Origin: Winogradskya humida
Lineage (GTDB): Bacteria; Actinomycetota; Actinomycetes; Mycobacteriales; Micromonosporaceae
Direction: 5' to 3'
Assembly: GCF_016862215.1 (NCBI RefSeq)
Contig: NZ_BOMN01000022.1
Location: forward strand, 62,001 to 126,000
DNA: 64,000 nucleotides
The notes beneath the pieces are model-generated. The model had not been told where the DNA came from. It worked only from the letters and a program-made list of their open reading frames with translations, and did no database searches. Position numbers and translations under genes: made by a program. Position 1 is the stretch's first letter. Every line of letters starts with the position of its first letter. Shown piece by piece: positions 43,307 through 51,404 of this stretch.

Positions 43307-45416
43307 CTGCTGCCCCTTCCAGCTGGTCCAGGTGGTCGAGCGTCTCACCGGCGAGGCGTTGATCGGCTTCATCGGCGGAGTCGCCGAGCAGCTCGGTGAG
43401 CTGATAGCCAACGGTCTTCAGCAGAGCGACCTGCTCCTGGCCGGGGGAAGCGGGCCAGCGGTGACGCATGTAGAACCAGGCGGCCACCAGCGCCTCTATG
43501 GCGCTGGTACGTGCCGTGCCGACGAGTGCGTGCCCGGGTGGGAAGATCAGTGGGGACTCGCCGCTCGTCCTGTCCGCGACCAGGTCGGCCGCGAGGTGCT
43601 GCAGCAGCCGGACCACGTCGTTGGCCGCGGTCTCACCGACGGGGTCGGCGTGCTGCCATGCCTTCCAGTACACGCCCTCCTGGGTGAGGCGGCGCTCGTC
43701 CGCGACGCGGACCAGTTCCCGATGCCGGTCGACCATCTCCTGGAAGGTGGCGAAGTTCGCCAGGTCGTACTCACGCGCGCCGAGCGTCCGGACCAGGTCC
43801 GAGCGTTGTCCCACGACATCGAATATCCCCTCCGCGCCGGAATCCGGGATCTCCAGCACACAGACCGGCTCGATCGGGTTGGCGGCGATCCGCATGCCCA
43901 GTTCGAACAGCACGTTCGGCCGCCACCCGGTGAGGTCGCACAGGCAGAAGTCGGTGAAGCGAATCGCCTCGAACAGATTTGCCGAGACGAGACGGGCCGA
44001 GACCATCTCCAGAGTGCGCTCGATGCGAGTATTCACCGATCGGGTGGAACGCCCGGCCACGGCGGCCTTCAACGAGGGGGACAGTTGCTGCTCCCAGTTC
44101 TGGTCGCGACCGGGGTCGAACGAGCACAGGACCAGCACCCGCTCGTCGAACGGGATCCGGCTTCGTTCCAGCCGTCCGGTCCTGGGCTGCCGGACGGCGT
44201 CGAATCCGGGCAGGTCCGCGTAGCGGTGCGGGGCGCGGATGAAGTCCAGAATTCCGGCGACCGCCCGCCGGCGGAACCATTCCTGAGCCACGGTCCCTGC
44301 GCCGTGCCGGACGACGTTGATGTCGCGCAGCAGGAACGGAGGTGTCGGCGAGAGCAGGCCGGTGGAGTCCTCGGCGGTCGAACAGATGGTGACACCGCGC
44401 CGGATAACCGCGCGGATGCCCAGGAGCACCAGAACCGCGGGCTCCATGTCGGTGAGGTCGAAGAACGCAAGGTCGGCCTCGCAGACCGCGGTCACGGCGC
44501 GCTCGAAGCTCGCGGTGTCGATGAACACGTCAGCGGCGCGGACCTCGGTGGGAAGCTCGCGCAGCGACCAGCCGGTCTTCTCATCGATCTCGCGCCGGGA
44601 AAGGCTGCTGAACCGCTCGACGGACCCCGCGAAGGTTCTGCCGGCATCGGAGCTCGCCACCACCGAGCACCACGGTCGGTTGCCGTCCTCCGGTGCCGGC
44701 TCATAGTCGTAGGCGGCGTTGGGGAACAGCTCCAGGTCGGCGGCATCACCCTCGCGTTGCTGCGGTGAATGCAGCTCGGGGCGGACCTCGGAGTGCCCGA
44801 TCTCCCGAACGATGAGATCACGAAGGTTTCGCAGGCTCAGCCGGCGCTTGTAGCCGCGGTCCCCGCGCTCCAGCACGTCCATCAGCGCCGCGGTGAACAC
44901 CGTCGCGCCGTCGCCGGCCGAGGACGAGGAGTCATCGCTGCTGGCCGAGGCGAGAATGGCGACGCCGGCGCTGCCCATGGGGGCGGTGAAGTTCTGCGTG
45001 GCGGCTCCGGAGAAACAGGCATCCAGCAGGAAATGAATGCGGCGGGTCCGCCCGGCCTCGCGTGTCGCCTCCACCAGATAATCGGCGGAGAACGCTGTCG
45101 ACTTCATCGCGTTCTGCCTCGCCACGGCGGTGAACAGCGCGAACGGGCCGTCGATCGAAGTCCGGGCGCCGTGTCCGACGAAGTAGACCAGCACGTCGGA
45201 GCCGGTGTTCTCGGCGAGGAATTCCTGGATCTGAGTCACCAGATCACCCGGGGAGTCCGGCGAGTCGAAAAGATCCAGGACCCGGGCGCCGAGCCGTACC
45301 GTTGCGTACCCGCGGAATCGGATGCAGGATTTGCGGAACATGTCGTTGGTGAGGTCCGGCCGGCTCGGATATCTCGACGCGCCGAGCAGTACCACGACGA
45401 GCGCCGGACCGTTCAT
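43296..45416 (-). CDS. caspase-like (C14) protease with two NDT/TIR-like sensor domains
   Basis: A 706-residue protein. Residues 1-230 form a caspase-fold peptidase with the catalytic dyad His82 (YFVGHGART) and Cys134 (LLDACFSGAA). Two repeated Rossmann-like units follow. Unit 2 (about 425-530) has CDLTGWRPNVLFELGMR, the Asp...Asn-x-x-x-Glu-Leu-Gly pattern of nucleoside-deoxyribosyltransferase or TIR-like and DUF4071-type sensor domains. Unit 1 (about 250-345) keeps the outline (DLTDMEPAVLVLLGIR) but lacks the Asn and Glu. The C-terminus (about 530-706) is helical. The ATG overlaps the stop of the EACC1-like gene. I infer a ligand-gated protease in a cell-death or defence system. Confidence 0.87.
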   Translation of the reverse strand: MNGPALVVVLLGASRYPSRPDLTNDMFRKSCIRFRGYATVRLGARVLDLFDSPDSPGDLVTQIQEFLAENTGSDVLVYFVGHGARTSIDGPFALFTAVARQNAMKSTAFSADYLVEATREAGRTRRIHFLLDACFSGAATQNFTAPMGSAGVAILASASSDDSSSSAGDGATVFTAALMDVLERGDRGYKRRLSLRNLRDLIVREIGHSEVRPELHSPQQREGDAADLELFPNAAYDYEPAPEDGNRPWCSVVASSDAGRTFAGSVERFSSLSRREIDEKTGWSLRELPTEVRAADVFIDTASFERAVTAVCEADLAFFDLTDMEPAVLVLLGIRAVIRRGVTICSTAEDSTGLLSPTPPFLLRDINVVRHGAGTVAQEWFRRRAVAGILDFIRAPHRYADLPGFDAVRQPRTGRLERSRIPFDERVLVLCSFDPGRDQNWEQQLSPSLKAAVAGRSTRSVNTRIERTLEMVSARLVSANLFEAIRFTDFCLCDLTGWRPNVLFELGMRIAANPIEPVCVLEIPDSGAEGIFDVVGQRSDLVRTLGAREYDLANFATFQEMVDRHRELVRVADERRLTQEGVYWKAWQHADPVGETAANDVVRLLQHLAADLVADRTSGESPLIFPPGHALVGTARTSAIEALVAAWFYMRHRWPASPGQEQVALLKTVGYQLTELLGDSADEADQRLAGETLDHLDQLEGAADGA

Positions 45417-45748
45417 CCGCAGATTTCGCTCAGCTCGCGGGCGAGCTCGTCGGCACGTTTCCCGGAGATGTTGGTGACGCGGACCTCCTTGCCCTTACCG
45501 CATTTGACGATCACGCTGGACGTATTGCGTTTCGCAACCCACTTCTGCAGTCCCTTGGCCACCGCGATCGCGGCTGCCCCCGCCGCGATGATCAGGGTGG
45601 CGCCGAGATCCTGTTTGCCGGGGTCGGAGCGAACGATGTCGATCTGTGCAACGCCGCCCTCGGCGAGCAGGAACTCCCGAAGCTCGGTTGCGTATCCACC
45701 GCGCCGGCCAGGTGGGACATCGGCGATGTCTATCTCCAGTTGATCCAT
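45413..45748 (-). CDS. EACC1-like effector-associated small membrane protein
   Basis: A 111-residue protein. An N-terminal half of about 45 residues with mixed alpha/beta character is followed by the hydrophobic helix GATLIIAAGAAAIAVAKGLQKWV (written here as one span, about residues 49-71) and a beta-rich end, SVIVKCGKGKEVRVTN. This layout is that of effector-associated constant component 1 (EACC1), a small protein found beside caspase and other peptidase effectors in predicted actinobacterial conflict systems (family knowledge). ATG 45748 follows AAGGAG. It is first in the operon and coupled to the caspase gene by ATGA. It may anchor or gate the protease at the membrane. Confidence 0.78.
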   Translation of the reverse strand: MDQLEIDIADVPPGRRGGYATELREFLLAEGGVAQIDIVRSDPGKQDLGATLIIAAGAAAIAVAKGLQKWVAKRNTSSVIVKCGKGKEVRVTNISGKRADELARELSEICG

Positions 45749-45971
45749 TGCTTCTCCTTGGTCGGTAACGGCCCGCTACTGCTGATAGTGGCACCTCCCG
45801 GGCGCGGATCGAGTCGACCATTCGGTGGCAACACGGGCCGGGACAGGCGGAGATCCATGTTGCGCAGTCTGCGGGAAGTCGCTCGCACGCCACGATTCAT
45901 AGTTCATTCATAGATTTCGATGTTTCACTGCCTGCTTCGTTCCGGAACCACGGCGAACAGGAGAAACCACG

Positions 45972-46793
45972 ATGATCGAGGAACCCACCGAAGCCACGAT
46001 CGACAACGACGCGTACGTCCGGGAAGTGCACGACAAGGGGCTGCAGTTCGATCTGCGGACGATGTCGCGGCGCAGGATGCTCACCGCGCTCGGGGGCGCC
46101 GGGGTGCTGACGGCGGTCGGCGGCAGGCTGCTGCTCGACCAGTCTCCTGCCGAGGCGGCGTGCGCGGCCGAGGTCGAGTCGGAGACCGCCGGGCCGTACC
46201 CCGCCGACGGCAGCAACGGCCCGCAGATCCGGACCGTCTCCGGTGTCGTGCGCAGCGACATCCGCTCGTCGTTCGGCACCGCCAGCGGCGTGGCCGGGGG
46301 CATCCCGCTCACGTTCTCGCTCACCGTGCTCAAGCTCAGCTGCGCGCCACTGGTGGGGGCCGCCGTCTACGCCTGGCACTGCGACCGCGAGGGCCGCTAC
46401 TCGATGTACTCCAGCGGCGTCACCAACCAGAACTACCTGCGCGGCATCCAGGCCACCGACGCGACCGGCAAGGTCAGCTTCACCAGCATCTACCCCGGCT
46501 GCTACTCGGGGCGGTGGCCGCACATCCACTTCGAGGTCTACTCGTCCCTGACGGCGGCCACCAGCGGCAGCGGCCCGATCGTCAAGACCTCGCAGATCGC
46601 CCTGCCCCGCGACGTGTCGGCGGCGGTCTACCAGACCACCGGATACAGCGCGAGCGTGACGAACCTCAGCCGGATCACCCTCGCGTCCGACATGGTCTTC
46701 GGCGACGACCTCGCGGCCCGCGAGATGGCCACGGTCAGCGGCTCCACCACCGCCGGATACACGGCGGCGCTGACCATCACGGTCAACGGTTGA
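45972..46793 (+). CDS. Tat-exported intradiol ring-cleavage dioxygenase-like protein
   Basis: A 273-residue exported protein. A twin-arginine signal (MSRRRMLTALGGAG, after an unusually long polar N-region of about 30 residues) precedes a protocatechuate-dioxygenase-like beta-sandwich. Candidate Fe(III) ligands are the Tyr in ETAGPYP, the His in YAWHCD and the His residues in WPHIHFE. The second Tyr ligand is not obvious, so activity is uncertain. ATG 45972 has CAGGAG upstream. It is divergent from the caspase operon, with 223 bp between them. A hairpin follows. Confidence 0.83.
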   Translation: MIEEPTEATIDNDAYVREVHDKGLQFDLRTMSRRRMLTALGGAGVLTAVGGRLLLDQSPAEAACAAEVESETAGPYPADGSNGPQIRTVSGVVRSDIRSSFGTASGVAGGIPLTFSLTVLKLSCAPLVGAAVYAWHCDREGRYSMYSSGVTNQNYLRGIQATDATGKVSFTSIYPGCYSGRWPHIHFEVYSSLTAATSGSGPIVKTSQIALPRDVSAAVYQTTGYSASVTNLSRITLASDMVFGDDLAAREMATVSGSTTAGYTAALTITVNG

Positions 46794-46810
46794 AACCTGG
46801 AACACCCACG

Positions 46811-46838
46811 GCGCGGCCCGTCCCGTGACGGGCCGCGC
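46811..46838. terminator. hairpin after the dioxygenase-like gene
   Basis: GCGCGGCCCGT (46811-46821) pairs with ACGGGCCGCGC (46828-46838) around a 6-nt loop. There is no T-run. It lies 18 bp after the stop codon and just before the next gene. Confidence 0.65.
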
Positions 46839-46857
46839 GTCCCCATACCCTTTGCCG

Positions 46858-47370
46858 ATGCTTCCCCTGAGCTCGAAGCGCCTGCGACTGCGCGAATGGC
46901 ACGACGACGACGCCCCTTTTGTCCTCGACATGTGCTCGCGGTGGGAGGTCCAGCGCTACATCGGCCCCGAGCCGCGGGTGCTCGGCGACCTAGAGGCGGC
47001 GCGGGCGCAGATCGGGCGCTGGCAGAGGCGCGCTGACGGCGTACGCGGCGTCTGGGCTGTGGAAGGTCTTGAGGGTGGGCAGTTGCTCGGCGCCCTGCTG
47101 CTGGTCGAGCTCGACGGCACCGGTGACACCGAGATCGGCTGGTTCTTCCACCCCGACGCGTGGGGCAACGGCTACGCGGGTGAAGCGGCGCAGACGGTGC
47201 TGCGCTACGCGTTCGAGGCGGGCCTCGAGGAGATCTTCGCCGTCACCCACCCCGGCAACGAGGCCTCGCAGGCGGTCTGCCGGCGTCTCGGGATGACCGG
47301 GCAGGGCCGGACGGACCGCTACTACTCGATGACCTGCGAACTGTTCAGCCTGGCCCGCACCTCTTCGTGA
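46858..47370 (+). CDS. GNAT-family N-acetyltransferase (RimJ/RimL type)
   Basis: A 170-residue acetyltransferase. It opens LPLSSKRLRLREWHDDDAPFV, the usual RimJ/L start, and has the acetyl-CoA-binding region IGWFFHPDAWGNGYAGEAAQTVLRYAF and the C-terminal NEASQAVCRRLGMTGQG. The substrate may be a ribosomal-protein N-terminus or a small amine; the sequence does not decide. It is convergent with the HEAT-like gene, which ends 3 bp beyond its stop. Confidence 0.88.
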   Translation: MLPLSSKRLRLREWHDDDAPFVLDMCSRWEVQRYIGPEPRVLGDLEAARAQIGRWQRRADGVRGVWAVEGLEGGQLLGALLLVELDGTGDTEIGWFFHPDAWGNGYAGEAAQTVLRYAFEAGLEEIFAVTHPGNEASQAVCRRLGMTGQGRTDRYYSMTCELFSLARTSS

Positions 47371-47373
47371 CAA

Positions 47374-48525
47374 TCAGGAGTGAGTGGTGGACAGCTCCGA
47401 CCAGACCGCCAGGGCGACCTCCTCGTGGGGCAGGTTGATGCCGGCGAAGGCGCTCGGCATCGGGTCCTCGGCGAGCAGGTGGTGCCGCACCGCCAGCTCG
47501 ACCAGCTCCTGCTGCTCCGGGGTCAGGGCGGCGAACCGGGCGTCGTCGCTCAGCGGGCCGTCCGCGAAGAGCGTGCCGATCAGCAGCTCGACGACGTTGT
47601 AGTAGAAACCCTCCGCGCGGTGGTGGCGGAGCTGGTCGAGCAGGATGCCGGGCAGGGCGGGATTGTCGGCCGGGGCGAGTGTCTCCAGGGACCAGCAGGC
47701 GCCCGCGGAGGGCCGGTCGTGGAAGGGCCAGTCCTCGATCGGGTCGTCGGGCTCGATCAGGCAGATCGCCAGCTCGGTGAGCAGGGCGTCGTCGGGGGCG
47801 TCGGTGAGCTGGGCGATCGCCATCAGGGCCGCGAGGTGGGCCAGGCGGTGCGGGGCGTCGCGCCAGAGGGTCAGGGCGCTGAGCAGAGCCGGGTCGCCGG
47901 TCTCGCCGCACTGGCCGGCCGCGACGCACAGCGAGGCCGCGACCATGGGGCTGGTCTCGGTGGTCAGCCGCGCGATCAGGGCGGGCACGGCCCCCGGCGC
48001 CGGGTGGGCGGCGATCAGGTGGGCGGCGCCGATCCGCAGGCGCGGGTCAGGATCATCAAGAATCTCCACGTACGCCGTGAGCCCCGCACCGACCGCCTCG
48101 TAGGCCCGCAGTTGCCACCGCCGTTCGTCGGTCTCCGGGGCGACGATCTCGCCGAACTGCCACGGATAACGCTCGGCCGGGTCGGCGGGGCGCCGGGACA
48201 GCCGCCACTCGAAGCGCCGCCGGGTCAGCTCGACCAGAGACGGCCCGGCGGCACGCGTGCGGTGCCGGGGCAACTCGTCGTTGTCGGAGATGAGGGCGAG
48301 CAGCTCATAAGCCTCGTGCCGTCCAGCGCCGGTCCCGCTCAGGATCTCGATCAGGAACGGGACCGCGGCGGCGCTGGCATCGTATTTCGAGCCCTGATGG
48401 GCAAGCATGTGCCCGAGCTCGGAGCGGGCGAACCCGCGCCGGGCCACGTCGGCGGAGCCCAGCGCCGTCAGCAGCTCGGGAACCTCGGTAGCAGGACCGT
48501 ACGCGCACATGAGCGAATCGAACAC
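47374..48525 (-). CDS. HEAT-repeat-like hypothetical protein
   Basis: A 383-residue cytoplasmic protein made of repeated helical pairs, for example DPDPRLRIGAAHLIAAHPAPGAVPALIARLTTETSPMVAASLCVAAGQCGETGDPALLSAL, described here as HEAT/Armadillo-like. There is no catalytic motif, signal peptide or membrane segment. Proteins of this sort serve as protein-binding scaffolds, but the partner is unknown. GTG 48525 is the earliest start; an internal ATG (MCAYGPATE, codon 6) is possible. Confidence 0.7.
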   Translation of the reverse strand: MFDSLMCAYGPATEVPELLTALGSADVARRGFARSELGHMLAHQGSKYDASAAAVPFLIEILSGTGAGRHEAYELLALISDNDELPRHRTRAAGPSLVELTRRRFEWRLSRRPADPAERYPWQFGEIVAPETDERRWQLRAYEAVGAGLTAYVEILDDPDPRLRIGAAHLIAAHPAPGAVPALIARLTTETSPMVAASLCVAAGQCGETGDPALLSALTLWRDAPHRLAHLAALMAIAQLTDAPDDALLTELAICLIEPDDPIEDWPFHDRPSAGACWSLETLAPADNPALPGILLDQLRHHRAEGFYYNVVELLIGTLFADGPLSDDARFAALTPEQQELVELAVRHHLLAEDPMPSAFAGINLPHEEVALAVWSELSTTHS

Positions 48526-48664
48526 CGCGTGAACCTAACAGCCGGGTACGACAGAAACCCGGCTCAGCGGACGGCCACGGCCGACCACGAAGCGAGCAGC
48601 CCGAGCGCCTCGGCGCTCGGCGAGCCGGGCTCAGCCGTATAGATGGTCAGCATGAGCTGTGCCC

Positions 48665-48778
48665 GGGCTTCAGCACTTCTGTGACCGTTTCGTCCTGCCT
48701 TGCGGTGTCCGGGCTTCAGCTCTGCTGTGACCGTTTCGTCGTGCCCTGCTGTGACCGGGCTTCGGTACTTCTGTGACC
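48665..48778. repeat. imperfect 46-bp direct repeats in a long intergenic region
   Basis: GGGCTTCAG...CTGTGACCGTTTCGTC.TGCC occurs at 48665-48698 and 48711-48744, with a shorter third copy (GGGCTTCGG...TGTGACC) at 48757-48778. The whole gap 48526-49238 (713 bp) otherwise holds a terminator and tandem repeats but no gene I can support. Confidence 0.65.
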
Positions 48779-48920
48779 TGCGCTTTGCTTTGGTGCGCCC
48801 GGAGCGTTCTGCCCTGCCGTGAGCAGTTGACCCGCACCGCTGCGGCAGGTCATCCCTGCTTGCCGTGGCTGGTCATCCCGCCCTGATGGAACCTGCGATT
48901 CCACCCTGCCATGACAAATG

Positions 48921-48954
48921 CCCCGGCGGTCCAATCTCATCTGGACCGCCGGGG
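48921..48954. terminator. strong hairpin in the 48.5-49.2 kb gap
   Basis: CCCCGGCGGTCCA (48921-48933) is perfectly complementary to TGGACCGCCGGGG (48942-48954), with an 8-nt loop and TTGCTC after it. It could end transcripts of the minus-strand MFS gene, which stops 285 bp to its right. Confidence 0.75.
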
Positions 48955-49170
48955 TTGCTCATGTTGATTGAGGTTGACTTGATGGGTTGATTAGGTCGAC
49001 CACCTTGACCGCATTGCTTGGAGCGATCACGCCGCCCGGAGTCTGTCGTGCGGCCTGGGGCCAGCCGTGCGGCCCAGGGGTGATCGTGCTGACCGGGTTG
49101 ATCACGCTGGTCGGAGGTAGCCGTGCCGACCGGAATCGGTTGAGCCGTCCTGGAAGTCAGCCGTGCTGCC

Positions 49171-49250
49171 GACCGTGCTGACCGTGCTGACCGTGCCGAC
49201 CGTGCTGACCGTGCTCGACTCAGTCGGCTGTGCTCGACTCAGTCGGCTGT
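49171..49250. repeat. 9-bp and 19-bp tandem repeats overlapping the MFS stop codon
   Basis: Five copies of GACCGTGCT (one with a final C) fill 49171-49215. Two exact copies of GCTCGACTCAGTCGGCTGT follow at 49213-49231 and 49232-49250. The second 19-bp copy contains the stop codon of the MFS gene (49239-49241). Confidence 0.9.
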
Positions 49251-50759
49251 GCCGACTGGGGTGACCGCAGCGACCGTGGGGACGGTTGCGACCTCGGCGT
49301 CCGTGCCGGTCGGAGTGACCGTTGCGACCGGGGAGGCTGTGACGGTCAGAGCGGTGTTGCGGCCGGGGAGGAAGAGGGCGACCACTGCGCCCACGGCGAT
49401 GACTGCGCCGCCGACCAGGACGGCGGGGACGAGGCCGTCCACGAAGGACTGGGGGCTGGAGTAGCTGCCGGCGGAGCTGAAGACCGAGGCGAGGACCGCG
49501 ACGCCGATGGCGACGCCGGCCTGGCGGATGGTGTTGTTGGTGCCGGAGGCGACGCCTCGCTGGTCGGCGGGGGCGCTGGCCAGGGCGAGGGTGCTGATCG
49601 GGGCGAAGCTGAGGCCCATGCCGATGCCGGCGAGGATGAAGCCGGTGACCATGTGGGGGTAGGTGACCGTGGTGGTGGTGACGACGGCGAGCCAGATGAC
49701 GCCCGCGGCGAGGAAGACCTGGCCGGCGACGATCATGTTGCGGACGCCGAGGCGGTCGGAGTAGATGCCGGCGAGGGGTGCGACGAGCATCGGGGCGGCG
49801 GTCCAGGCCAGGGTGCGTACGCCGGCTTCCAGGGGGGTGAGGCCCTGGACGACCTGGAAGAACTGGGCCAGGAGGAAGACGGCGCCGAACGCTCCGGCGG
49901 AGAATGTCAGGCTGACGACGCTGACCAGGCTGAACGCGCGGTTGCGGAACAGGATCAGCGGCAGCATCGGGGTGCTGTTGCGGCGCTGCCAGACCACGAA
50001 CGCGGTGAGCAGGGCCACGCCGCCGGCGAGCATGCCGAGCACCCGGGCCGAGGTCCAGCCGTGGTCGGGGCCGTCGGCGACCCCCCAGACGAGCAGGAGC
50101 ATGCCGGCCGCTGACAGGACGAGGCCGAGGGGGTCGAGGCGGCGGGCGCCGCCTCGGGATTCGTCGAGGACGGTGGCCGCGAGGATGACCGCGATGACGC
50201 CGACCGGGACGTTGAGCCAGAAGATGAACGACCAGTCGAGGCCTTCGATGACCGCGCCGCCGACCACCGGGCCGATCGCGACGCCGAGGCCGCTGATGCC
50301 GCCCCAGATGCCGACGGAGGCGTTGCGCAGCCGGTCGGGGCCCGCCTGGGCGAGCAGGGTCAGCGACAGCGGCGTCACCGCCGCGCCGCCGATGCCCTGG
50401 ATCGCGCGGGCGGCGGTGAGCTGCCAGGGCTCGGTGGCGAGGGCAGCTGCCGCGGAGGCGAGCGTGAAGAGCACGATGCCGCCGAGATACAGCCGGCGCC
50501 GGCCGAGACGGTCGCCGAGGGCCGCGGCGGTGAGCAGGAAAGCGGCGAAGGGCAGCGTGTAGGCGTTGACGAACCACTGCAGGTCGGTGATCGAGGCGCC
50601 GATGTCGGCCTTGATCACGGGCAGCGCCGTGGTCACCACGAGGTTGTCGAGCGTGACCATGAACGTCGGGATGCCGACGGCGGCGATCACGGCCGCGAGG
50701 GGCCGGTTGCGGCGTGGTGCCGCGGCTGCGGCGGGTGCCGGTGAGGCGAGGGCGGTCAT
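49239..50759 (-). CDS. MFS multidrug exporter, DHA2 (EmrB/QacA) family
   Basis: A 506-residue proton-driven drug exporter with about 14 transmembrane segments. Motif A is GDRLGRRRLYLGG and the motif C region is GLGVAIGPVVGGAV. It starts after an Ala/Pro-rich N-terminus. The last 40 residues (SPVATVTPTGTDAEVATVPTVAAVTPVG) are a Thr/Val/Pro tail unlike the family and run into tandem-repeat DNA, so the end may have been extended by repeat growth. It is divergent from a tetR gene, with three operator copies between, which implies inducible efflux. Confidence 0.92.
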   Translation of the reverse strand: MTALASPAPAAAAAPRRNRPLAAVIAAVGIPTFMVTLDNLVVTTALPVIKADIGASITDLQWFVNAYTLPFAAFLLTAAALGDRLGRRRLYLGGIVLFTLASAAAALATEPWQLTAARAIQGIGGAAVTPLSLTLLAQAGPDRLRNASVGIWGGISGLGVAIGPVVGGAVIEGLDWSFIFWLNVPVGVIAVILAATVLDESRGGARRLDPLGLVLSAAGMLLLVWGVADGPDHGWTSARVLGMLAGGVALLTAFVVWQRRNSTPMLPLILFRNRAFSLVSVVSLTFSAGAFGAVFLLAQFFQVVQGLTPLEAGVRTLAWTAAPMLVAPLAGIYSDRLGVRNMIVAGQVFLAAGVIWLAVVTTTTVTYPHMVTGFILAGIGMGLSFAPISTLALASAPADQRGVASGTNNTIRQAGVAIGVAVLASVFSSAGSYSSPQSFVDGLVPAVLVGGAVIAVGAVVALFLPGRNTALTVTASPVATVTPTGTDAEVATVPTVAAVTPVGTAD

Positions 50760-50773
50760 CGTGACTCCCAGTT

Positions 50774-50847
50774 GTTATCGGCTGATAACTAGGAAGGTAG
50801 TTATCAGCTGATAACTTGTCAATGTCGAGTGGGAATCAGCTGATAAC
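50774..50847. promoter_or_regulatory. three TetR operators between MFS and tetR genes
   Basis: GTTATCGGCTGATAAC (50774-50789), the perfect palindrome GTTATCAGCTGATAAC (50800-50815) and GGAATCAGCTGATAAC (50832-50847). Start-to-start spacings are 26 and 32 bp. The last ends 8 bp before the tetR ATG. Confidence 0.9.
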
Positions 50848-50855
50848 ATGAGTGG

Positions 50856-51404
50856 ATGACCAGGTCACGACTCACTGCCGAGGAACGCCAGGACCAATTG
50901 GTCCGGGCCGCAGTCACCGCTTTCGCCACCGGTGGGTACGCCGGGACGACCACCGATCAGGTCGCGGGTCTCGCCGGGGTGTCCCAGCCGTACGTGATCC
51001 GGCTCTTCGGCAGCAAGCAGCAGCTCTTCATCGCGGCGGTCACCCACGCGGCCGCCCGGATCGAGGACCGCTTCCGCGAGGCGGCGAAGGCCGACCCGAC
51101 CCTGGCCTCCCTCGGCTCGGCCTACGAGGAGCTGCTCGCCGAGCGGGAGCTGATCACCTGTCTGCTGCACGGCTACACCGCGAGCGCCGACCCGGCGATC
51201 GGCCCCGTCGTCCGCGACTGCTTCGGCACGATCTACCGGACGATCCGCGAACTCACCGGTGCCGGCGTCAAGGAAACGCGCCAGTTCCTCGCCATGGGAA
51301 TGCTGATGACGATCCTCGGCGCCATGCGTGTCCTCGGACCCGACGCCGTCCCGCGCGACCCGTGGATGACCGAACTCATCGACTTCGACGACGAGGAAAG
51401 CTGA
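50856..51404 (+). CDS. TetR-family repressor of the divergent MFS exporter
   Basis: A 182-residue repressor. Its HTH is TTTDQVAGLAGVSQPYVIRLFGSKQQLFIAAV and the C-terminal domain is helical. ATG 50856 follows the third operator copy closely. The divergent layout with an efflux gene and three near-identical palindromes makes autoregulated, drug-inducible repression of the exporter the most likely role. Confidence 0.92.
   Translation: MTRSRLTAEERQDQLVRAAVTAFATGGYAGTTTDQVAGLAGVSQPYVIRLFGSKQQLFIAAVTHAAARIEDRFREAAKADPTLASLGSAYEELLAERELITCLLHGYTASADPAIGPVVRDCFGTIYRTIRELTGAGVKETRQFLAMGMLMTILGAMRVLGPDAVPRDPWMTELIDFDDEES

Noticed and set aside
48716..48940. Short minus-strand ORF of 74 codons in the 48.5-49.2 kb gap
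   Set aside because: There is no ribosome-binding site or protein-like composition, and it overlaps the direct repeats and the terminator.
49102..50577. A 491-codon frame antiparallel to MFS codons and reading through the tandem repeats
   Set aside because: It is Arg/Pro/His-rich shadow sequence in another frame of the well-supported MFS gene.
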